NCBI RefSeq assembly: GCF_020966755.1
Contig: NZ_JAJKFT010000004.1
Location: 310,001 to 374,000, forward strand
Origin: Blastopirellula sediminis
Lineage (GTDB): Bacteria; Planctomycetota; Planctomycetia; Pirellulales; Pirellulaceae
Direction: 5' to 3'
DNA length: 64,000 nucleotides
Within the stretch, counting starts at the first letter, position 1. Each line of letters begins with the position of its first letter. The translations under genes were made by a program, and so were the position numbers. The notes below the pieces were generated by a model. It saw only the letters and a list, made by a program, of their open reading frames with translations, searched no databases and was not told the origin of the DNA. Of the stretch, positions 53,851 through 61,686 are shown in pieces.

Positions 53851-55374
53851 CTACTGCTCGGCGTTGGGATCGGAAGTTGCGGCGGGAAGCGAAATGCGAA
53901 AGGTACATCCCGATTCCGGCGAACTTTCCGCGGTGATCGTTCCCCCGTGCGACTCGACGATTGTGCGGCAAATGCTCAGGCCAAGTCCGACGCTTCCTGC
54001 TTGTCGCGAACGAGGTTGGTCAACCCGATAGAAACGGTCAAAAATGTGCGGCAGGTCTTCGGCTGCGATCCCGGGGCCATTGTCGGCGACCGACAGCTCG
54101 ACGCGATCTCCTGCTGCGGCGAGCGTGATTGTCGCCGCGGTTTGCGGCGGGCAGTGAACGGTCAGGTTCGTCAGAAGGTTGGTAATTACCTGACTCAAAC
54201 GATTGCGATCGCCGATTACCAGCGCCGCGGCAAGATTCGTCTCGATGTGGGTCTGCTGGGCGTCGAGCAGCGGTTGGGTCTGGGCCAGGCATTCTTCGAC
54301 GAGCGGCTTCAGATCGAACGGTTCCTGATTTCCGGCGCCAGCAGCTTCATCGGCGCGAGCCAAAGCCAGCATCGATTCGACCAGCTGACGCATTTGCTGG
54401 GTCGCGTGCTGGCACGTTTCCAGCGCTTCGCGATATTCCTCTGGCGAGCGCTGCTTGGCGAGCGCCAGTTGCTGATGCATCTGCATCACGGCGAGCGGCG
54501 TCCGTAATTCGTGCGACGCATCGGCGGTGAATTGCTTTTGCCGCTGGAACGCCGCTTCCAGTCGGGCGAACGTGTCGTTCAAGATGTTCGCCAAGTCGGC
54601 CAGCTCCATGTCCATCCGCTCGGTTTCGATCCGATCGGCCAGATTGCGTTCCGAGATATCGGCCGCGACGCGACGGATTTCGAGCAAGGGCCGAATGCTA
54701 TAGGCCGAAACGATCCATCCGCCGACCAGACCAATCGCGAACACGAGCGTGCCGGTCCCGCAGATCAGGAAGAGGACGTTGCGAATGTCACGGACGTCGG
54801 GACCGATATAGCGTCCCACCAATACGGTCGAATCTTCGGGGCCAGCGGCGTACGCTTCGCGAAAGAGTCCCCGGTCGCGATAGGTGATGCGTTTGGCGAG
54901 CGCTCTCGCATCGATCACTGGAGGATTGAGTTCGCCGATATCTTCGCTGGTCGAAAGGGTCGCAAGTTGACCGCCGGAACGCCAGATTGCGAAGTAGGGC
55001 GCCTCAAAGGGGTGAGCGATCCGCCGCGGAGCGAAAGTGGAAGGAACGCGGAGGTCGGCGTTTAGTTTTTCAATGGCTTGAAGAAGTTCAGGAGTGGATG
55101 CTGCGCTGGTCGGGCCGCCATGGAGAAAGGCGTCGAGCGTTTGCGAATTGGCGGCTCGCAACTGCCCGGTCAGCACTTCGACGGCGCTGGAGAGTTCGTT
55201 GTCAATCTCGTGAAAGCGGTTGGTTCGATGGAGGATATAGAGGACCGATCCGAAGGCGATAATCACCGTCGCGAGCACCGCGGCGTACCAAATCTGGATC
55301 CGCCACCGCAGCGATCGAACGCGAAAAAGGCTGGCGCCGCCGGCGCTGTTCGTTTCAGTGGGCCGCTGCGACAT
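53851..55374 (-). CDS. Sensor histidine kinase
   Basis: A 507-residue two-component kinase. Two membrane segments (about 27-50 and 200-225) flank an extracytoplasmic sensor. HAMP follows (YSIRPLLEIRRVAADISERNLADRI), then the phosphoacceptor motif SHELRTPLAVM with His288. The ATPase domain has VITNLLTN and VADNGPGIAAEDLPHIFDRFYRVD, then GLGLSICRTIVESHGG. It overlaps the response regulator by 20 bases, so they are co-transcribed. The signal is unknown; the layout resembles metal-responsive CusS-like kinases, but no metal gene is adjacent. Confidence 0.9.
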   Translation of the reverse strand: MSQRPTETNSAGGASLFRVRSLRWRIQIWYAAVLATVIIAFGSVLYILHRTNRFHEIDNELSSAVEVLTGQLRAANSQTLDAFLHGGPTSAASTPELLQAIEKLNADLRVPSTFAPRRIAHPFEAPYFAIWRSGGQLATLSTSEDIGELNPPVIDARALAKRITYRDRGLFREAYAAGPEDSTVLVGRYIGPDVRDIRNVLFLICGTGTLVFAIGLVGGWIVSAYSIRPLLEIRRVAADISERNLADRIETERMDMELADLANILNDTFARLEAAFQRQKQFTADASHELRTPLAVMQMHQQLALAKQRSPEEYREALETCQHATQQMRQLVESMLALARADEAAGAGNQEPFDLKPLVEECLAQTQPLLDAQQTHIETNLAAALVIGDRNRLSQVITNLLTNLTVHCPPQTAATITLAAAGDRVELSVADNGPGIAAEDLPHIFDRFYRVDQPRSRQAGSVGLGLSICRTIVESHGGTITAESSPESGCTFRISLPAATSDPNAEQ

Positions 55375-56020
55375 CGACGATGTATCCTTGTCCGCGGCGC
55401 GTCGTGATGAAGTCGCTCCCTAGTTTCGCACGCAGTCGCGAAATGTAGACGTCGACCAGGTTCGAAAGGGAATCATGATTCTCGTCGAACAGATGCTCGT
55501 AGATCATGGTGCGCGAGACGAGGGCGCCTTGGTTGCGGAGCAGCAATTCGACCAGGCGATACTCGCGTGCCGACAGCGTGACGAGCTCGCCCTGAAACGT
55601 GACCGTTTGCGCCGCGGTGTCGACGGCGACGTCGCCAGCGGTGAGGACGGAACTGGCCTGACCGGAGCTGCGGCGAATGATGGCCCGCAGTCGGGCGAAC
55701 AGCTCTTCCAGCTCGAACGGCTTCACCAGGTAGTCGTCGGCGCCTTCATCGAGTCCTTGAATGCGATCCTGCAGTGCGTCTCGCGCCGTTAAAAGTAGGA
55801 CCGGCGTTTTCTTCGCGGTACGAAGTTGACGCAATAGATCGAACCCGCTCATTCCCGGCAGCATGACGTCGAGAACGATCGCGTCGTAGTCGTACGAACG
55901 CGCCTTGAAGAGACCGTCGTCGCCGTCGGAGGTTATGTCGACGGCGTAATTCTCTTCGCGCAGCGCTTGGGAGAGGCCGCGGAGCAAGTCGGGATCGTCT
56001 TCGACAATCAGCACTCTCAA
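55355..56020 (-). CDS. OmpR-family response regulator
   Basis: A 221-residue regulator. The receiver has Asp9-type acid pocket residues (VEDDPD), phosphoacceptor Asp51 (VLDVMLPGMSG), TAR and Lys100 (VKPFELEELFARL). The C-terminal winged helix (LTSAREYRLVELLLRNQGALVSRTMIYEHLFD and VDVYISRLRAKLG) is PhoB-like. Partner of the kinase encoded next; their overlap and order (regulator first) are typical. Confidence 0.95.
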   Translation of the reverse strand: MRVLIVEDDPDLLRGLSQALREENYAVDITSDGDDGLFKARSYDYDAIVLDVMLPGMSGFDLLRQLRTAKKTPVLLLTARDALQDRIQGLDEGADDYLVKPFELEELFARLRAIIRRSSGQASSVLTAGDVAVDTAAQTVTFQGELVTLSAREYRLVELLLRNQGALVSRTMIYEHLFDENHDSLSNLVDVYISRLRAKLGSDFITTRRGQGYIVDVAAAH

Positions 56021-56051
56021 GGAATTATCCGCCGGGCCTGTATTACGAAGA

Positions 56052-56079
56052 GCGTCCGTTCGACCAGTCGAACGGACGC
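56052..56079. terminator. Hairpin between secreted repeat protein and response regulator genes
   Basis: A perfect 12-bp stem GCGTCCGTTCGA (56052-56063) / TCGAACGGACGC (56068-56079), loop CCAG. No T run, so it may be a weak or factor-dependent terminator, a processing site or an attenuator between the genes. Confidence 0.5.
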
Positions 56080-56104
56080 GGGAATTTCTCTCGAAGGTTC
56101 AATT

Positions 56105-56890
56105 CTACTTGACCAGCGTCAGCGACGTTACCTGGCCGTTGGTACGAAGATCTTTGCCGAATTCAATCTCGGCTTTGACCTCCACGTCAGGATAGCCGGC
56201 GATGACGACTTTCGGCGGCGACGAGTACCCGGCGCCGGGGTTGTCGATCTTAAGGCCGGTGACCATCCCATTTTCGATGATCGCCGTCGCTTTGGCCGGG
56301 GTATGCGTCCAGAGTTCCCCATTCTGCGGGCGATAGCGATAGTAGTTCGAGACTTCATCAAGCCGATCGTTGGTGACGCCATGCGGGCCGAGGGCGTTCA
56401 TCAGCACTTCTTTGTTGCGTCGCGCTTCCTCGCCGGTTGGACCGCGACCGCGAGCGGGGCGGACGCCGCTGAACGCATCGCGGAAGACGTCCGAGGTGAC
56501 GCCGAGACCGGCGGCGACCAGGACGACCGGACGACCGCCGTCGCGCGGATCAGTTTCGTACCCTTGCTGAAAGACGACCGTTCCCGGCGCGAGTTTAGAG
56601 AGATCGACCGTCGGCTCTTCACGGCGGGGAGGACGACGATCGTCGCCGGGCCGCGGCGGACGACCATTCGGATCACGTTCATCACCAGGACGCGGCGGGC
56701 GGCCATTGGGATCGCGATCATCGCCAGGACGAGGAGGGCGGCGTCCTTCATCTCTCATCTGCGGATCTCCTTTGCCGGGACAATTTTGCCCGGGAGGGCC
56801 ATCGCCGTTTTCGGGACCTCTCGGTGGCGGCGCCAAGGCGTAGGCCGCGGCCGCAGCGGACAAGACGGCGAAAACTATCAGGTATTTCAT
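56105..56890 (-). CDS. Secreted Pro/Arg/Gly-rich repeat protein
   Basis: A 261-residue exported protein: a short signal peptide (MKYLIVFAVLSAAAAAYA), then repeats of about 15 residues around RPPRPGDDRDPNG (about residues 45-90), then a compact domain (VDLSKLAPGTVVFQQGYETDP, then IDNPGAGYSSPPKVVIAGYP). It lies 84 bases upstream of the two-component genes on the same strand and may be part of their regulon or a sensor partner. The repeats are Arg-rich and may bind polyanions. No family known. Confidence 0.7.
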   Translation of the reverse strand: MKYLIVFAVLSAAAAAYALAPPPRGPENGDGPPGQNCPGKGDPQMRDEGRRPPRPGDDRDPNGRPPRPGDERDPNGRPPRPGDDRRPPRREEPTVDLSKLAPGTVVFQQGYETDPRDGGRPVVLVAAGLGVTSDVFRDAFSGVRPARGRGPTGEEARRNKEVLMNALGPHGVTNDRLDEVSNYYRYRPQNGELWTHTPAKATAIIENGMVTGLKIDNPGAGYSSPPKVVIAGYPDVEVKAEIEFGKDLRTNGQVTSLTLVK

Positions 56891-57028
56891 CGTGACGTTC
56901 CTCTCTGTTGGGGCGAGTGTCGCGAACCGCTGTCGCGATACGTCGAATTATCCAAACCCAACCTGAACAGAACGTGAATCGGCGAAAAAAAGTCGACGCC
57001 GCCGCAAAAGTCGAAATGAGAAAGAAAC

Positions 57029-58153
57029 TTACGGCGTTTCGACCACCTTGCCGTTGAGCTTATTGGTCCCCTCATATTTGACGTCGGCGCCCAGGGTATT
57101 CAGGTTCACATTCTCGATAACGCAGTCCTTCAGCAGCAGCGTGCCGCCGTTGACGCGGGCATGACCCTTTTCCTCTTTCTTGTCGGTCGTGATCGATACT
57201 CGCTCCAAAACGAGATCAAACGTTGCCTGCTTTTCGCGCGGGCCCCCGTTCAATGCGGCAGCTGACGTCATGTTCACGATCTGACAATCGATCAGACGGT
57301 GCACCTTACCGACCAGCAAGACGTCGACGTTGACGTTGCCGTAGAACTGGCAGTTGCGATAGACCGTTTCGGTAGAGTTCACGTCGGCGATTCCATTTTC
57401 ATTTCCATAGAACTTGCCGCCGTTAATCTCGCACTCAGCCGACTCATGCGCTGAGAACCCTTCGTCGAAGCAGTCGTAGCCGTTGATATTCTCAAACTTC
57501 AATTCGCGGCAATCGCCATGCACGTTGAAGCCGTCGTTCAAAAAGTTACGGGTGTTCAAATTGCGGATAACAAGCCGCTTGCATGGTCCGCCGGTGGCGA
57601 TGCCGTTGACCCGCGTTGACCACTGGAGGTTCTTGGTGGAGCCGCAGACGTAGAGCCACCCTTGTTTGTCGTCGATGTTCTCAAAGCAGAACTCGCCCGG
57701 CTTCAGTGCCGACGGTGGTGGAAAGTCGGGGGAGCCAGCACTCTGCGTGCGCCCCATCCGCTGCATCACGCCGTCGATGATCAGCAAATGGCGATCGAGC
57801 GGCGTCCGCTTCATCTGACGTCGATAAAGATTGGCGCCGACTTTCTCCCAACCATCTTCCGGCAGAGGATCAGCGCCATCGAGCGTCACGCCGTTCCCTT
57901 CAATCGTGATCGCACTCCGATTGCCGAACGTGCCGGCCTGGCGATAAACGGCGCCCTGCGGATGAAGCTGAATCACATCTCCTTCCTTCGCCGAGCTAAT
58001 CCCTTTCTGCAAAGTCTTCAGCGGCTTCTCGACCGTGCCAGGGTTCGAGTCGCTGCCGGTCTCGGCGTTAACATGCAACTCAGCGGCGAGCAGCGAGCTG
58101 GCGATCAGACAGAGTCCAAGGGCGAGCGTATAGGTCTTCAGCGCGTTGTTCAT
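57029..58153 (-). CDS. Secreted right-handed beta-helix protein
   Basis: A 374-residue exported protein. A signal peptide (MNNALKTYTLALGLCLIASSLLA) is followed by ELHVNAETGSDSNPGTVEKPLKTLQKGI, the standard opening of pectate-lyase-type beta-helix proteins. Repeats of short strands follow (ITIEGNGVTLDG, LVIRNLNTRNFL, YDCFDEGFSAHESAECEING, YRNCQFYGN). No lyase catalytic motif is seen with certainty; it could bind or cleave polysaccharide. The start at 58153 is set by the signal peptide. Confidence 0.8.
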   Translation of the reverse strand: MNNALKTYTLALGLCLIASSLLAAELHVNAETGSDSNPGTVEKPLKTLQKGISSAKEGDVIQLHPQGAVYRQAGTFGNRSAITIEGNGVTLDGADPLPEDGWEKVGANLYRRQMKRTPLDRHLLIIDGVMQRMGRTQSAGSPDFPPPSALKPGEFCFENIDDKQGWLYVCGSTKNLQWSTRVNGIATGGPCKRLVIRNLNTRNFLNDGFNVHGDCRELKFENINGYDCFDEGFSAHESAECEINGGKFYGNENGIADVNSTETVYRNCQFYGNVNVDVLLVGKVHRLIDCQIVNMTSAAALNGGPREKQATFDLVLERVSITTDKKEEKGHARVNGGTLLLKDCVIENVNLNTLGADVKYEGTNKLNGKVVETP

Positions 58154-58350
58154 GCGGCGGCAATTGGCAGGAAGGAATGAGACGGGTATGGGGAGAGCGG
58201 CCATCTAGATCATACTTTGCGTTTTCGCCGAAATCCATGTGGATTGGTCACTTGGGAAGGGAGGCCAGGTGTCCGCGGCAAGCCATGTTCACGCTTCCCT
58301 CTTGCCTTGGCGCCTAAGATAGAGGGGAAGCAATTTGAAAGGGACGCGCT

Positions 58351-59343
58351 ATGAAAAAAGTTGGCGACACGATTCGATTTCTCTCGGGCTCCGATCGGGG
58401 CGATCAGGCTCCTGCTCCGCGACGGGCCAATCCGGCCGACGCGGAAGTTCTGGACGCCTATTCTCAGGCGGTGATCAACGTGGTGGAGAGCGTTTCGCCG
58501 GCGGTCGTCAGCGTTTCCGGAGAGCGGGGCGGGGCTGGTTCTGGATTCCTGATTACGCCGGACGGTTATGCGATTACCAACAGTCACGTCGTCGGCGGAC
58601 GGGAGCGGCTGTATGCGGAAACCAATGACGGCGATCGAGTCGACGCGAAGGTGATTGGCGACGATCCTTCGACCGACGTCGCGCTGTTGCGTCTGGCTTC
58701 GAGCGATTTGCCCTATGCCGAATTGGGAGATTCTGGCGCGACTCGCGTTGGTCAACTGGTGATCGCGATGGGAAGTCCGCTCGGCTTGCACTCGACCGTC
58801 TCGACCGGCGTGATCAGCGCCGTCGGCCGTACGCTGCGCGGACAGGATGGGCATCTGATCGAGAACATCGTTCAGCACACCGCCCCAATCAATCCGGGCA
58901 ACAGCGGCGGACCGTTGGTCGATTCGCGGGGACGCGTGGTCGGCGTCAACACCGCAATCATCGCCATGGCGCAAGGTTTGGGCTTCGCCGTTCCAAGCGA
59001 TACCGCGCAGTGGGTCGTTTCCGAGATCCTGGCGCATGGTCGCGTCCGCCGCCGGCAACTGGGAGTCACCGCCGCCGCCCAGCAACTGAGTCGCGCCGCA
59101 GTTCGGCAATTCGATCTCCTTTCAGAACATGTGGTCGAGGTTGTCGAAGTCGCCCCTGGCAGCGCCGCGCAGAAGAGCGGCATTCGATCTGGCGACGTGA
59201 TCGTCGCGATCAACGACCGCATTACGGCGAGCGTCGATGACATCCATCGTCTACTTTCAGTCATGCCGCATGATACGCCGATTACGCTATCGGTGGTTCG
59301 CGGGAATCGGAAGCTGGACTTGGCGATTGCGTGGGGGAATTAG
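58351..59343 (+). CDS. HtrA/DegP-like serine protease (S1C) with one PDZ domain, no signal peptide
   Basis: A 330-residue protease of the HtrA type. The catalytic triad is visible: His in TNSHVV (near 79), Asp in STDVALLRL, Ser in NPGNSGGPL (near 188). One PDZ domain closes the protein (VAPGSAAQKSGIRSGDVIVAINDR). There is no signal peptide or membrane helix at the N-terminus (MKKVGDTIRFLSGSDRGDQ), so it is probably cytoplasmic, unlike most HtrA proteases. It is preceded by AAGGGA. Confidence 0.85.
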   Translation: MKKVGDTIRFLSGSDRGDQAPAPRRANPADAEVLDAYSQAVINVVESVSPAVVSVSGERGGAGSGFLITPDGYAITNSHVVGGRERLYAETNDGDRVDAKVIGDDPSTDVALLRLASSDLPYAELGDSGATRVGQLVIAMGSPLGLHSTVSTGVISAVGRTLRGQDGHLIENIVQHTAPINPGNSGGPLVDSRGRVVGVNTAIIAMAQGLGFAVPSDTAQWVVSEILAHGRVRRRQLGVTAAAQQLSRAAVRQFDLLSEHVVEVVEVAPGSAAQKSGIRSGDVIVAINDRITASVDDIHRLLSVMPHDTPITLSVVRGNRKLDLAIAWGN

Positions 59344-59490
59344 GGGTCGTAGGGGAAAGACGTGACAACGCTTCCGCCGCCGGCGAGAATTCGGCTTGCC
59401 TGCCCCTCGATTTAGGCGTTTCGGCTCTTTGCCGATGGGAAATGGCAGTCAACGGCTCATCGGGAACGTCAATCCACAAGGAATCCCTTC

Positions 59491-60063
59491 ATGCATCGTC
59501 GAATTCTCGTTTTGATTGTCGCCGTCGTCCTTATGCATAGCTCAACGCAGGCGTTCGGCCAGGAGGCGAATGTCGAATTGCTCAAGCAGCGTGTTGAGTA
59601 TCTGGAACTGAAGCTGCAACTCGCCGAACAGGAAGCTGAACGCCTGGCGAAAGAGTGTGAAGAGCTGCGAAAAGAGAATGCGAAGCTGAAGGGGGAAACC
59701 ACCGACGGTACCGTCGATGAAAACGACCCGTTTAAGAGCGGGGTCGTCTGGGTAGGCGAGGGCCGAGGTAGCGACGAAGCTCCATTTCGCTGGGCCCTTT
59801 CCGTATCGGATCGTAAAGGGGGCGCCTTCGAAGGAGCGATCGCGATCATAACCAAGGAAGGTAAAAAGATCGAGCTTCCTGTTGCGGGAAAGGCCCCCAC
59901 TCGCGGAAATGGGGTGGTCGAATTTGAATCGGCGCTTGTCGGCCGCGCGAAGATGTTTATGCGCGGCACGCTAAGGAATGGAGCGATTGCGTTGGCGTTT
60001 TCCGGCACTACCCCGCTCGGCAGAAAAGTTTTCGGCTCTGCGACGCTGGCGCCGAAGAACTAA
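59491..60063 (+). CDS. Secreted coiled-coil protein
   Basis: A 190-residue exported protein. After a signal peptide (MHRRILVLIVAVVLMHSSTQAFG) lies a predicted coiled coil (ANVELLKQRVEYLELKLQLAEQEAERLAKECEELRKENAKL, about 26-66), then a beta-rich C-terminal domain (FRWALSVSDRKGGAFEGAIAII and onward). It is likely oligomeric in the periplasm or at the surface. No family known. Confidence 0.7.
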   Translation: MHRRILVLIVAVVLMHSSTQAFGQEANVELLKQRVEYLELKLQLAEQEAERLAKECEELRKENAKLKGETTDGTVDENDPFKSGVVWVGEGRGSDEAPFRWALSVSDRKGGAFEGAIAIITKEGKKIELPVAGKAPTRGNGVVEFESALVGRAKMFMRGTLRNGAIALAFSGTTPLGRKVFGSATLAPKN

Positions 60064-60087
60064 GGTCGCCCGTAAGGTCCAAGAGAA

Positions 60088-60132
60088 AACGCCCGCGAGT
60101 CGCATTGCGCAACTCGCGGGCGTTCGGTTTTT
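60088..60132. terminator. Bidirectional terminator between coiled-coil gene and tuf
   Basis: A 13-bp stem AACGCCCGCGAGT (60088-60100) / ACTCGCGGGCGTT (60112-60124), loop of about 11 bases; T-rich sequence follows on the plus strand (60128-60132) and Ts follow on the minus strand. Confidence 0.75.
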
Positions 60133-60135
60133 ACG

Positions 60136-61317
60136 CTAGGCGGTTACCTTCGTAACGACGCCGGAACCGACCGTCTTGCCACCTTCACGGATCGCGAAAC
60201 GGTCGCCGAGGTTAACGGCGATCGGATGCAGCAGATCGACCTGCAGCTGTACGCCTTCGCCAGGCATCGCCATCGTCATATCGCCGACGACATGCGTCTT
60301 GCCGGTGACGTTGGCCGTGCGGAAGAAGAATTGCGGCGTATAGCCGTCGAAGAAGGGCGTATGACGTCCCCCTTCGCTCTTCGTAAGCACGTAGACCTCG
60401 GCCTCGAACTGACGCCGGAGCGTCACCGAGCCGCGAGCGGCGATAATCTGCCCTTTGTGCACGTCGTCGTACCGCGTCTTGCGAAGCAGACAACCGACGT
60501 TGTCGCCGGCCTGACCCGACTCGAGAACTTCGGCGAACGACTCGACCTGGGTAACGATGTCGCTGACGGTCTGATCGCGGAGACCGACGATCTCGATCGC
60601 ATCGCCGGAGCGAACGGTCCCTTGCTCGATTTTTCCGGTCACGACGGTGCCGCGACCAGCAATCGAGAAGACGTTCTCAATCGGCATCAGGAATGGTTTG
60701 TCGATCTCGCGGACCGGATCAGGAATCGACGTATCGAGCGCGTGGAGCAACTCGTTGATGCACCGACTTGCCTCCGGATCGGCCGGAGCGTCATGCGCGA
60801 GCTTCGCCGAGCCGCGGATCACCGGGATCTCGCCGCCGGGGAAGCCGTACTGCGTCAGCAAGTCGCGCACTTCGAGTTCGACGAGCGTCAACAGTTCGGC
60901 GTCTTCGACCAGGTCGCACTTATTCATGAAGACGACCAAGTGCGGAACGCCGATCTGCCGCGCCAACAGCAAGTGCTCGCGCGTCTGCGACATCGGACCG
61001 TCGACCGCCGAGACCAACAACACCGCGCCGTCCATTTGGGCCGCGCCGGTGATCATGTTCTTGATGTAGTCGACGTGGCCGGGACAGTCGATGTGGGCGT
61101 AGACGCGACTTTCGGTTTCGTACTTTACGTGCGAAGCGAGAATCGTGACCGTCTTTCCCTTGTCGCGGACGATGCCGCCACGGGCGATCTCCTGATACGA
61201 CTTCACCTTGGCCAGGCTCTTCGCCGCTTGGACGCGCAGCAGCGCCGCGGTCAAGGTCGTCTTGCCGTGGTCAATGTGACCAATGGTTCCAACGTTAACG
61301 TTACGTTTGGTTGCCAT
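60136..61317 (-). CDS. tuf: Elongation factor Tu, divergent form
   Basis: A 393-residue EF-Tu that delivers aminoacyl-tRNA to the ribosome. It has an AGGAGG ribosome binding site. GTP-binding motifs are intact: GHIDHGKT (13-20), DCPGH (77-81) and NKCD (132-135), with Thr58 in the switch I position. The switch I region differs from typical EF-Tu (RGITIN): the stretch before Thr58 reads [10 protein letters not shown] and is two residues longer than usual, and adjacent positions are altered. Domains II and III look complete ([36 protein letters not shown]). It stands alone rather than next to fusA, rpsG or tRNA genes. It may be a second, specialised copy. Confidence 0.9.
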   Translation of the reverse strand: MATKRNVNVGTIGHIDHGKTTLTAALLRVQAAKSLAKVKSYQEIARGGIVRDKGKTVTILASHVKYETESRVYAHIDCPGHVDYIKNMITGAAQMDGAVLLVSAVDGPMSQTREHLLLARQIGVPHLVVFMNKCDLVEDAELLTLVELEVRDLLTQYGFPGGEIPVIRGSAKLAHDAPADPEASRCINELLHALDTSIPDPVREIDKPFLMPIENVFSIAGRGTVVTGKIEQGTVRSGDAIEIVGLRDQTVSDIVTQVESFAEVLESGQAGDNVGCLLRKTRYDDVHKGQIIAARGSVTLRRQFEAEVYVLTKSEGGRHTPFFDGYTPQFFFRTANVTGKTHVVGDMTMAMPGEGVQLQVDLLHPIAVNLGDRFAIREGGKTVGSGVVTKVTA

Positions 61318-61450
61318 AGCTCAAAACCTCCTATGGTTAGGAACGACATGTCCGCTGACCAACTACGAAGGTGAGCAGCCTGCGCAGTCTTTTTGTGCCC
61401 GTGCATCGCCAGAGCAGCCGACATGGAAAACAAAGATCGAACGTATTCAC

Positions 61451-61488
61451 AAAAAAAGCCCGCCGAGTCGGAGAAACCAGGCGGGCTT
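61451..61488 (-). terminator. Rho-independent terminator upstream of tuf
   Basis: Stem GCCCGCC / GGCGGGC (minus strand 61486-61480 and 61464-61458) extended by AA/TT; a long T run follows on the minus strand (A run 61451-61457). It separates the S1C protease transcript, or a small transcript, from tuf. Confidence 0.85.
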
Positions 61489-61529
61489 GGGAGTCATGCG
61501 TGTTGTTGCAACGACATACCGTCACCGCC

Positions 61530-61586
61530 TCATCCGTCGTCGGATGACTGCTGGGAGTCTGACTGGTTGTCGTACAGCGAATTCAT
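61530..61586 (-). CDS. Possible 18-residue small ORF or leader peptide
   Basis: MNSLYDNQSDSQQSSDDG, ATG at 61586 with AGAAGGA upstream. It ends within a 7-bp stem (61530-61547, TCATCCG/CGGATGA), followed by the terminator at 61451-61488. The layout suggests a leader or a tiny gene after the S1C protease gene. There is no homologue to compare with; a chance ORF cannot be excluded. Confidence 0.25.
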   Translation of the reverse strand: MNSLYDNQSDSQQSSDDG

Positions 61587-61686
61587 GGGATTTTTCCTTC
61601 TGACGGAGAAGGACACCGAACGACCAGCAAGGTTCGCGGCTTTGGACGGAGAAGATATGGGAAGAACGGGAGCCGAAATCGAGTAA

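Larger units (their letters stand above)
61318..61686. other. 369-bp non-coding stretch upstream of tuf, with terminator and short open reading frame
   Basis: On the minus strand it holds, in order of transcription, a possible 18-residue ORF (61586-61530), a hairpin and a terminator (61488-61451), then the tuf leader with AGGAGG. No larger gene is credible. The tuf promoter is expected between 61450 and 61330 but was not pinned. Confidence 0.5.

Noticed and set aside
60226-61374. A 382-residue plus-strand frame over tuf
   Set aside because: Antisense to a clear EF-Tu gene; no motif or start signal.
61393-61686. A 97-residue plus-strand frame in the tuf upstream gap
   Set aside because: It runs through the terminator hairpin of the minus strand, has no ribosome binding site, and shows no domain pattern.
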